Below are positions 20,329 to 28,956 of a stretch of 35,947 nt of DNA, piece by piece (position 1 is the first letter of the stretch; each line of letters starts with the position of its first letter). The notes under the pieces are model-generated. The model made no database searches and had not been told where the DNA came from. It saw only the letters and a list, made by a program, of their open reading frames with translations. This DNA comes from Acanthamoeba lenticulata (Eukaryota > Discosea > Longamoebia > Acanthamoebidae): NCBI GenBank assembly GCA_002179805.1, contig NAVB01000353.1, forward strand, positions 1-35,947. Reading direction: 5' to 3'. A program made the translations under genes and the position numbers.

Positions 20329-21302
20329 TCAGTAGTAGCTCTTGCCATCGCACTCGGGGTAGCACTGGCGCTCCTTGGGGCACCACTCGCCAGAGGGCAG
20401 GTACTTGCCGTACGAGTCCGGGTAGCAGCCGTTGCTGTCGGCGTAGAGGACGAGGCCATAGCCGACCTCCTTGGGGTAGCAGCCGCGGCCATCGCGGTAG
20501 AACCAGGTCTTGCCGATCTGGCGCGGGCAGCAGCCGTTGCCATCCTTCCACTGGTAGCCGGGGCACTGCTTGTTCTCCTGCGTCGTGGTCTTGGGCGGGT
20601 AGTACTGCGTCGTGGTCTTGTAGTCCTCGGTCGTGGTCTTGGGCGGGTAGTACTGCGTGGTGGTCTTCTCCTCGCTGGTGGTCTTGGGAGGATAGTACTG
20701 GGTCGTGGTCTTCTCCTCGCTGGTGGTCTTGGGAGGGTAGTACTGCGTGGTGGTCTTCTCCTCGCTCGTGGTCTTGGGAGGGTAGTACTGCGTGGTAGTC
20801 TTCTCCTCACTGGTGGTCTTGGGAGGGTAGTACTTGGTCGTGGTCTGCTCCTCGCTGGTCGTCTTGGGCGGGTAGTGCTGGGTCGTGGTCTTGTAGTCGT
20901 GCTTGGGGCGGATGCACTGCTCATAGCACTTGCGATCATGCGGGCAGTACTTGCCAGCCTCGAGGTATTCGCCCTTCTCGTCCGGGTAGCACCTGCTCAT
21001 CCGCCAACGAGCCGGGGGTCGTCAGCCGCTGTCCAGTTGTTATTGTTTGTGGCCACAAGAGGAGCGTACCCAGAGCCATCGGCGTAGAAGACGCCGCAGC
21101 CGACGTCCTTGGGGTAGCACTTGTTGCCGTCGCGGTAGTAGGCCATGTAGTTGATGATCTCAGGACAGCAGCCCTTGCCGTCGGGCCAGTAGCCGCCTTC
21201 GCAAGGTCCGCCGTAGCTGTAGGAAGAGGAGCCGTAGTCATCGGCCAGGGCGCAGGCGGTCAAGGCCAGGCCCAGGGCCACAACGAGAAGCCAGCGAGTC
21301 AT
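20329..21302 (-). CDS. Secreted cysteine-rich cyst-wall lectin, Leo type with repeat linker
   Basis: Two exons, 21070-21302 and 20329-20992, joined in phase. A clear signal peptide (MTRWLLVVALGLALTACALA) precedes two homologous cysteine-rich domains flanking a repetitive linker. The C-terminal domain has eight cysteines, in the order C, CC, C, C, C, C, C (from QCPGYQW to CYPEC). The N-terminal domain keeps the same pattern plus a ninth cysteine in GCG, where the C-terminal copy has GYG. Paired motifs are GKGCCPE / GNGCCPR, YYRDGNKCYPK / FYRDGRGCYPK and ADGSGCYPD / ADSNGCYPD. This two-domain, 8-Cys plan with a Thr/Lys-rich spacer is that of the Leo lectins of the Acanthamoeba cyst wall, which bind cellulose. 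Cellulose binding by this protein is inferred from that resemblance. Expression during encystation is expected but no control site is visible. Confidence 0.82.
20565..20895 (-). repeat. 45-bp tandem repeats coding for the lectin linker (7 units)
   Basis: Seven in-frame copies of a unit centred on YPPKTT separate the two cysteine-rich domains. The central units read YPPKTTSEEKTTTQY. Units 2-5 are identical in protein; the last two vary (TTEDYKTTTQ, TTQENK). The array is rich in Thr, Tyr, Pro, Lys and Glu, consistent with an extended, possibly O-glycosylated spacer. Near-identity of the central copies at DNA level suggests recent expansion or homogenisation. Confidence 0.85.
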
Positions 21303-21763
21303 TGCTGCTGATGTTGGATGTCGTCGTTCACAAGTCGTTAACTCAGTTCCGAACAGTGTCGATTCGGAAGAAGGCTGTTCTTCTTGTTGGTTGTTGCTCG
21401 AGCAGTGAGAGGATGAGTGAGAAACGGAGAGGCCAGACCGCGCCTTTTGTGGCGGTCACCGACCAATCACGGCACGGCGCTCGAATAGTTAAGGACGGCA
21501 CGGGCAACCGATTTTTCGTGGTGGATCACACGCACGGCGGTTGCTGCGCGTGTTGGTGAGCGAGGCCACTACGGGTCCCTTTCAAAAATATCGAACTTTG
21601 TGTGCGCAAAGCAACCTGGGCAGCTTGCACGGCACGCCGCGTGTGAGCTCCTCCGTCACGGGCCAGGGCAGCCCGCAAGGCGTGGTTGTCCTCTTGGGTT
21701 TTCCAGAAAGTCCTCCCCGCCTGCGGCTTCAGGGCCGGCTGCCACCAAGCTTGGGTTCAAGCC
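21303..21763. other. Upstream region of the lectin gene and 3' flank of the methyltransferase
   Basis: About 460 bp with no convincing gene. The half nearest 21303 should hold the lectin promoter (minus). The part near 21763 follows the methyltransferase stop. Short open frames on both strands show no domain features. No repeat or RNA gene was seen. Confidence 0.45.
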
Positions 21764-23151
21764 TCAAGCCTCGACGCGCTTTGCTACACAGACCGCGTAG
21801 GAGAAGGTGAAGTGGAGCTGCCCATCGGTGTCACGAGCGACGCGTACGCCGCTCGGTCCAGTCCCAGGGACACCGCTCGTCGTCGTCTGGTGGTTCAGGT
21901 CATCCGCCAGGGCGTGCAAGATCTCGGCCCGCCGCGACTCGCCCTCCGCGGTGACCCCGAGCCATTGGTCGAAGCTGACTTGGTTGTCCATTCGCCACTG
22001 GCGGCCGTGGGACGCTTCGTCGAGTGCCAACGGCGGCCGAGCTCGCCTGAGGAACTCGTGCAGGTCGGCGGCACGCCACAGGCCGACATGGGAAGGATCG
22101 CGCAGACGCTCGAGGTGGTCCAGCCGCGCCTCTGAGGCACGCGTGAGCGAGTTTATCCTCAAATGCCAGAACGTGTGTGTGGGCTAGCGTACTCTGGGAC
22201 TCGCTGATATCGGGCGGTGCGACACGGTCGATGAGGATCACGCGGCCGCCCACTGCTCACGGCCCGCGGGTCAGCAATAACTCACGATCAGCCGAGACGG
22301 CGTGAACGCACGCTTGCAGGCGCGAGCCATTTCGTCGACGATTGCCTACGGCGTCTCCCAGTGATGTGCTGCGCGACCGTGAACACGCATTAGGCGCAAG
22401 CCGTCGGGGGACAGCAACAGCGCTCACATACCAGCCAACCGTGCCACCACCACATCAAAGGAGCCATCGAGAAAGGGCATCTGCCCATCCGCGCGCAACG
22501 GTCAAGCCTTCATGCATGCACGCAGAGACGGAGCGGAACGGAGGTCTAGACCAGGCACGCACCTGCTGGGCGTTGCAAACAATCCAGTGCACATTGGAAA
22601 AGCCCTCCTCCCGTGCCTTCTGTTGGCCAACTGCCAACATGTCCTGCACGTGTCGTTGGCTTGATCGTTACATGGTTGTCTCTGGCTCGGGCAGGGCGGG
22701 AGCGAAGGCATAGTGCGCGCACCTCACTCAAGTCTATGGCAACGACCTCTCGCACGTGCGGGGCCATCAGACGGCTCATGCGCCCGGTCCCGGCCGCAAC
22801 GTCGAGAACACGGAAGGACGAGTCCAGCGCGCCAGCAGCCTCCAAAGTTTGCTTGATCCACCCCAACATGCGGCCGCTGCTGGCGGGCTGCGACCGCGAG
22901 TGAGGTGACGTGCCGCGGGAAGGACGAGGAGAGGAGGATCTACCAACCTGATTGTCATAGCCCTTGGATGCTTGCACGGCAAACTCGCGCTTCAAAACAT
23001 CTTCGTGCGAGTCCTTCTCCGTTGCAGCGTCCAATGCAAAGGGGTCAGTCGACATGCGCCGGCAATGCACAGCACCACAACGAAGAGCGGCTGCACGGCA
23101 GCTTCGTCCAGGACTCCCACACCACACCCCTCGGGAGATGCGAGCCCACAT
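21764..23151 (-). CDS. SAM-dependent methyltransferase (class I, UbiE-like), with an in-frame TAG in the best model
   Basis: The start ATG at 23149-23151 opens an Arg-rich N-terminus (MWARISRGVWCGSPGRSCR) that looks like a mitochondrial presequence. A more internal Met precedes STDPFALDAATEK. Exon 1 ends at 22948. Later exons give FRVLDVAAGTGRMSRL (SAM motif I), EVVAIDLSE/DMLAVGQQKA, HWIVCNAQQ/MPFLDGSFDVVVARLA, VDEMARACK, GGRVILIDRVAPPD and KARLDHLERLRDPSHV, ending CVAKRVEA. This is the order of UbiE-type enzymes acting on unknown small molecules. The exon following VVVARLA reads HHWETP, then TAG (22346-22348 on the plus strand), then AIVDEMAR. The stop lies between two conserved segments in the same frame. 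It could be a nonsense mutation, a sequencing error or a splice form I missed, so the gene may be a pseudogene. It sits only 93 bp downstream of the Rap-GAP gene. Confidence 0.72.
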
Positions 23152-23244
23152 CTCGAGAGCAGTGCAATAATTATAGAAATGAAGAAGAAATGGAAATGGA
23201 AATGGTCTGAGGAAAATGATGTACAAGGAGGGACTGGGCATCCC

Positions 23245-25737
23245 TCAAAAGAGGACGCACCACTCGCCTGGCGCGAGCGGGTATCCATTCTCGTCGAACT
23301 GGGGCTGCTGTTGCGGTTGGCGAGAGTCGTGCGCCTTCAACTCGGCGATCCACCAGTCCGGCTGGCGGGCCACAAAGTCGTCCGGCAGAAGCGCGATGGG
23401 TTGCTCGCCGTCGACCGCCACCGTGACAAGGTCCAGCAGCGCCGCATCCGCTCCAGCCCGCTCCTTGAATTCTGTGTTTTTCAATTGCAATTATTAATAT
23501 TATTGTTGAGTTATTTTGAGGTATTTTCGACAGGTGATCATCTCGGGGAGGAGTACCGCTGAAGGAGAGGCGCGGTACGTCATCTAGGAGGTCTGCGGGG
23601 ACGACAGTGCCGAGCACGTCGCCGCCCTCCCTCCCGCCGTGGGACGTCGAGTTAAGGAGGAGGCGACGGAGGAGGGCCAGGCGCTGGCCGGCGCCGCCAA
23701 AGGCGAGTACGTCGAGGAGGCGCACGAGGTCGAAGAAGGCCAGCCCGCGATCCCGCGTGCCATTGAGCTTGGCGCCGTCGAACACACGTTGCACGGCGGC
23801 CTCGTTCTCACGGCCCTGCCAGCTCGGGCACAGGTGCGTCCACACCTGCCGGAACTCGGCCGCCGTCATTCGATCGCGCGTCCTCCGCTTCTCCTCACCG
23901 CTCCCCTGTCCGCCGTTGAGAGCGGGCTCAAGCTGTCCGCGCATCGCCTCAAGTTGCTTGCGAGTGACTGCAGCGTCCACACACATTTTAGAAAACAAAT
24001 ACAATAAAAACAAACAAACAAAATTAAAAATTAAAAATAAAGGAATAGTAAAACACATACAGCGGGTGGTGTGCTGGAGCACGAGGAGGGCGTGGTCCCA
24101 CTCCCCCGTGAGGCTGGCGCTGTGGCCCTCCTGGAGGAGGTACTGCAGCTGGAACTTGCGCACGTTGATAAACTTCTTCTGGAAGGTGGGAGAGCGGAAG
24201 GCCGCCCGCTCGGCGTTGATCAGCTTGTCCAGCAGCCACTGGCGCCCAGCCGCGTCCCGCCGCACGATACCGCCCGGCGGCAGCGGCGGCCCAAAGGCCG
24301 GAATGCCGTCTCTGGACGACGAGCGCGATGGTTAGGAACAGCGCCGTCAGGCAACCCCAACGTTGAGGGCTCGAGAAAGACGCACTTTCGCGATATGAAA
24401 ACGCGATAGCAGGACTCACCGTCCAGCAGCACGGGCGACACGATCACGAACACGTCTTCGGGAGGGAGGCAAGACAAGTCGCCGCGGTGAGAAAGAAGAG
24501 GACACAAGCGGGGCAAGGTGAGGAGCGGGGCTGGTACGATTGAACTGAGATTGAATGGAGGACGAGGAGAATTGTGGCGCAGAGGTCTCGGAAAAGACCA
24601 CGACAACGACGTCGTTGCCGATGTGCCGCTTGCGCTCGATCTGCTGCGGGTCGATGGCCGAGTAGGGCAGGTAGGTGAGCGGGTGAAACATGATCTCACA
24701 TTCCTCCCGCTCCCCGGTCCGTGTGTAGATCGAGTGCGTGCCCGTCGTGTTGCCTGCGCCACACTCGCGTCGTGAGCCTCAACCTCAAGAAACCCCCAAG
24801 TTGCAAGGTGAGACGGCAGTCAGCGCACTCTTTGTGTCAAGCCCGCCGTTGTAGCCTGTGAAGCCCTGCAGCTCCACCTTGGTCCCCAAGAATGTCAGGA
24901 ATTCCTCAAATGCGGGACTGCCGTGCTCTGTCGTGCATGCGTGCGTGCGTGTTTGTGCGTCAGCACATGAGCGGCCACGCGGAGGAGAGAGACAGGACGG
25001 GACGTGAGACCGTTGTTGTAGATCTGGAGCTCGTCGGTCTGGTCCTCCTTGCTAAAGAGGACGCCAAACTTGTGGCAGAGGGAGATCATGCGCTGCTCGT
25101 ACTTGGCCAGCCGGGCCTTGAGCTCGTCGTCGGCCCGAGGCGTGAACTTGACGCCAGCCAGCCCGCGACGCTTGCGCCGGAGGGCCTGCAGCTCGCCGCC
25201 CCACTCCTCCGCGTCGGCCCCGGCCACCGTGTCCGGCTCCCAGCCCTGCGCCACCGTCGGTGTGAGTCCCTACGTCGCTATTCAAGCTCGCCTAGGCAGA
25301 AGCAGAAGACGAACCTCCTTGGAGTGGATGAGCACTTGGAGTTCAGTGGCGGCGCCCTCTGGCTGGAGGGCGATGGAGACAGCCATGGGGCCGGCGTCAC
25401 CCTCGGGCTGCGGGTCGGTCACATAGTTGATGTGTGCTGATGTTGTTTGGGGTGGCCAATGCGAAGATTCTTAACGATGCTGCTCTCAGCATAGGAGATA
25501 GATTGTCGTACGTTTGTGCAGAAAACCTTGGGCGTACAAATGGCGATGCGCGGCGTCTTCAAAGAGGCGCTCTTCCTCCTCGGCCTCGGGGGTGGGCGCA
25601 TAGTCTCTTCGGGAGAATTCGTACTTGTATCCGTCCTCCTTAAGCGATTCCTGCTGGAGATTAAGTTCAACTCATCCAAATCTTCAAAACAGTTGTCAAG
25701 TCGGTACCGGCAACAAGGCGTTTTGGCTGTCCTCCAT
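23245..25737 (-). CDS. Rap/Ran-GAP domain protein (GTPase-activating protein for Rap/Ral-type GTPases)
   Basis: The start ATG at 25735-25737 gives a short first exon (MEDSQNALLP) joined to ESLKEDGYKYEFSRRDYAP. The GAP domain lies at about 25100-24270, with ISLCHKFGVLFSKEDQTDE, the stretch GSPAFEEFLTFLG, GFTGYNGGLDTK, TTGTHSIYT, IMFHPLTYLPY and QIERKRHIGNDVVVVVF. The Asn in HIGND (codon 24614-24616) corresponds to the catalytic Asn thumb of Rap1GAP-type proteins. The domain continues FSETSAPQF, then FNHVFVIVSPV after an in-phase join, and then DGIPAFGPPLPPGG. The C-terminal part (RKQLEAMRGQLEP and onwards, about 23980-23590) is helical and conserved-looking but I do not recognise it. The protein ends GYPLAPGEWCVLF. 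The likely role is to switch off a Rap/Ras-family GTPase in adhesion or motility signalling; the target is unknown. Confidence 0.88.
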
Positions 25738-25936
25738 GTTGCAGCGACAAAAGACCTTTTCCTCCTTCTCTTTCCGTTCAACTTAGCGAAGTTACGGACA
25801 GGAGACCAGTTGAAGTTGCTTTCAGTTTGTAGTTCGCCGTGCGACGTTTGTTGTGGGCTCCACGCGCAACCAACGGTTGTTGTATCCACGACGTTCGCAT
25901 TCTTGGCATTCCATTCTTCATCACCTTTAATTTTTA
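25738..25936. other. Short spacer between two minus-strand genes
   Basis: About 200 bp between the aprataxin-like stop (25937) and the Rap-GAP start (25737), so it serves as 3' flank of one and 5' flank of the other. It is moderately AT-rich. The minus strand is open in one frame through this interval, but the composition does not suggest coding. Confidence 0.4.
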
Positions 25937-26979
25937 TTAGCTTTGCGAAAATTGGCTCTCCTGCCAGCAGCGGGTGTTGTGGAGCTTGAACTCTTTGAAG
26001 GATCGTGCCCGGTACTGGCAACGGAAGCAAACAACTTCCTCCTTGAGGTATTGCTTGTACCCAGTCCCGTCAAACTTGCCATCTTGTTCGATCATCCGAA
26101 TCATCTCTGGGAGGGTTGCTGTGTGAGCCACATCAGGCCGACCGCAAAGTGATCGAGGAAGTGGCCAGTACCAGTGGAGGGCACGAAGAAGGGCGTGGTG
26201 AACGTGTTCCAACGTAACTCCCGATTCATGCATGGCGAGTCAAAGTCTTCACTCACCACGTGCAGGTGCAGTTGCCTGATGGTGATCACCTCGTCAGCAG
26301 GCTGAGCGCCAGAGGATGATGCCTTACGTGTCTGTGCGGGGAGGTGCGTACTTGAGGGAAGGCACCGCGTGGTAGCCGATGCGGAACGTGAGCGACGGAT
26401 CCTTCGCCCGCAACCTATCAGGACGTTCGTCAGCACTCCACGGCAGCTCGGGCAGAGGAGGCGGCTGTGCGCTGCGTACATGTCAACAACTTTGAGTGCG
26501 GTGGTGTGCATGGCGCGCAGCACCGGCAGGTGGAATCGCTTGAGCGTGCTCGGGCCTTCGACCTCTCGCAGTGGCAGCACCAGCATATGGTGCCGCGCCT
26601 TGGGCATTTTGTCGTAGATAACGATGATTTCCTCTCTTCGTGTGGTCTCTGTTGGTGGGCGCTTCCGTTCCTCCTCTTCCCCGCCGGCGACACTCTTGGT
26701 TTCTTGTGCGCTCCGCACTTCGGCGTGCACAGTCTCCCACAGGAACACCACGCCAGCTCTCGCAGCCTCTTCCGGGTTTTGGGTGATGGCGGCAAGCTCA
26801 AGCCGCCAAGCTTCTCCTCCGCCTCCCCGGCCTCGCCCACCACCCCTGCTGTTGCTGCCACCTCGTTGTTTGTTTTGCCCTCTACCTCCGCCACCGCCAC
26901 CTCGTCCTCGTCCTCCTCGGGGAGGTTGAGAGGTGCCACTGGTCCTTTCGCTGGTGGGCACATACTGTGGTCGCTGCAT
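25937..26979 (-). CDS. APTX: Aprataxin-like DNA adenylate hydrolase (HIT domain plus zinc finger)
   Basis: Aprataxin removes AMP from 5'-adenylated DNA left by abortive ligation, protecting nuclear and mitochondrial DNA. The ATG at 26977-26979 starts an Arg/Gly-rich N-terminus (GGRGRGGGGGGRGQNKQRGG and onwards). The HIT domain follows: VIYDKMPKARHHMLVLPLRE, AMHTTALKVVDMYAA, and after an intron LRAKDPSLTFRIGYHAVPSLK. Another exon gives RQLHLHVVSEDFDSPCMNRE and RWNTFTTPFFV, the most diagnostic aprataxin block. The C-terminal finger is VCFRCQYRARSFKEF followed by HNTRC (C2HC), and the protein ends SQFSQS. The histidine triad reads QxHxH, with Gln at the first position; I recall the same in plant aprataxins. 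No FHA domain is seen, unlike vertebrate APTX. A frame upstream to 27144 is open but would leave little promoter for the divergent gene, so I prefer the 26979 start. Confidence 0.88.
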
Positions 26980-27178
26980 TAAGACTTTCTTGTGATGAGC
27001 TGGGCCAGTAGTAGGGATAAGCGTGGAGGTAGTGACTTTTTCTCTCTTCTTCTGCCTATTCAGTTCAATTACGTTTCCGTCTTCGTTCTTCAATTTCGTT
27101 TTCTTTTTATATTTCTGCTGGTCCCAAGAAAAATAAAAAGACAATTTTTATCTTATTTTTTGCTCCACACTCAACAAG
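26980..27178. promoter_or_regulatory. Divergent upstream region of aprataxin and D-cysteine desulfhydrase genes
   Basis: About 200 bp of AT-rich DNA separate the two divergent starts. TCTTATTTTTTG (about 27150) and AATAAAAAGAC (about 27132) could contribute to core promoters, but I cannot assign a specific element. Confidence 0.4.
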
Positions 27179-28866
27179 ATGAAGGCTGGTGCTGAATTGC
27201 GTCCCTACGTAGCTCCTCAGTGGGCACAGGATGTGGGCCTCCAGGTGGTGCCTACCAAGTTTGTGCCCCTCACCAGCTCCTCCGGCCCGACCCGCCTCCA
27301 CCGGTGGCACTTGCCCTCCCTCGGTCTGTCCCACGGCTTGCATGAGTCGCGCCCCTCCCCCTCCTCTCGTCCTCCTCTGCACAGTTCGGGTCCTGTTTCT
27401 GTCGAGTAAGAGTGAGTGGCGCGACCACGAAGTATGATGACTCACGCCAGTTTATTATTCTGGATTTTTTGCTCCGCCCAGACGAGAGCAGCGTGGAAGT
27501 GTGGATCAAGCGCGACGATGAGACCGGCTTGGTGACGTCGGGCAACAAGCTACGCAAGCTTCAGTTCCTACTGGCTGACGCCATCGACAAAAAGCATGAC
27601 TGCATTGTCACCATTGGTCCGACGCCTGGCTTGTCGGGGCGCTTCGTGTGAGTGTGTATCACTGACGCGATTGGTCCGCAGGCGCGTGGCAGTCGAACCA
27701 CTGCCGCGCCACGGCCGCCGCCGCGCGCGAGCTGGGCCTCGAGTGCCACCTCATCCTCCGAACCGACTACACGCCGGACAACCTCCCCATCACCGGCAAC
27801 GTGGCGCTGGACATGATGATGAACGCGCAGGTCCACCTGGTGTCCGTGGCCCACTACGCGCAGGTACCCAGCCAGGCGACCCTTTTTTGTGCCCTCCCTG
27901 TCTCTGGACATGTTTGTGGCGTGTGCGCTCACACGCTCGCGTTAACAGGTTGGCGGCACGCAACTGCTGAGCGAGCTTGGCCAGCGGCTGGAGCGGGAGG
28001 GCAAGCGGCCCTACCTCATTCCCGTCGGCGGCTCCAAGTGCGTTCGTCCCGCCACAGAGGAGATCTCTCGGCGAGGGATCCATTCCTGGGCCGCGCTCAC
28101 AGGCGGGAACTGGATGTTGGCGTGATGTGCAGCGAGATCGGGTCGTGGGGCTACATCCAGGCCGCCGAGGAGCTGCGCCAGCAGTCGCGCGACCTCAACG
28201 TCGAGTTTGACGATGTCGTGATGACCATCGGAAGCGGCGGCACCACGGGCGGCTTCGCCCTCGGGGCGGCGCTGAGCGGAATGAGCCCGCGCACCAAGAT
28301 TCATGCCTTCTGCGCGTGTGACGACGAGGACCACTTCTACAACGAAATCGACCAGCTCATCGCCAACATGGGCCTCGCCGACCGCTTCCGCGCGCGGGTT
28401 CGTGCAACCTTGGAGAGCGATCGCCGCAAGGCAAGGACGAGCTAACGGGCCGAGTTTTTTTTGGGGGGTCACGAAACGGACGAACGCAGGAACTCATCCG
28501 CGTTTACGACAAGTACGTGGGGCTGGGCTACTCGGTGAGCCAGCGGGAGGAGCTCGAGCTCATCATCCAGGTGGCCCAGCACACCGGCGTCGTCGTGGAC
28601 CCCACCTACACCGGTGCGTGCGACATTGTCGTCGTCGTTGCAGTCCTCGACGTTCGTGCGTGCTTGCTCACGTTCACGCGACTCTGGCGGCAGGCAAGGC
28701 GCTCTACGGGCTGCTCAGCGAGATCAAGCGAGAGCCGGAGAAGTGGCGTGGCCGCAGGATCCTGTTCCTTCACACGGGCGGCCTCTACGACATCTACTCG
28801 CGCCTCGACCAGCTCGCGCCTCTCTTCCCCAAGCAGCAGATCCACTCGTTCAACGCTGCCCAGTGA
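27179..28866 (+). CDS. dcyD: D-cysteine desulfhydrase-like PLP enzyme (ACC deaminase family)
   Basis: Fold type II pyridoxal-phosphate enzyme; the family converts D-cysteine to pyruvate, H2S and ammonia, or deaminates ACC. Exons: 27179-27323, 27482-27616, 27682-27863, 27949-28037, 28133-(about 28435), 28490-28613 and 28694-28866. Motifs include IKRDDETG, SGNKLRKLQFLL (the first Lys is the likely Schiff-base residue), GAWQSNHCRATA, LIPVGGSNEIGSWGY, the phosphate-binding GSGGTTGG, DPTYTGKALYGLL and LHTGGLYDIYS. Both flanking motifs fit DcyD better than ACC deaminase, but substrate cannot be settled from sequence. No targeting peptide is obvious. Exon 5 seems to end either at a GC donor (AAG|GCAAGG, about 28432) or at an upstream GT (about 28398); both keep frame into ELIRVYDKY. 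Confidence 0.9.
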
Positions 28867-28956
28867 GCACCGCTGTGGCAATGAAGTTGATACAAAAAGG
28901 CCTTTGTTGGACGATAGAATCGTGTTTTTTACAGTAGTAGAGGTCATGGGTTCATG

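Noticed and set aside
20565..20895. CRISPR-like array of 45-bp repeats
   Set aside because: Repeats are contiguous, without unique spacers, in frame with a secreted protein in a eukaryotic gene. It is a protein-coding tandem repeat.
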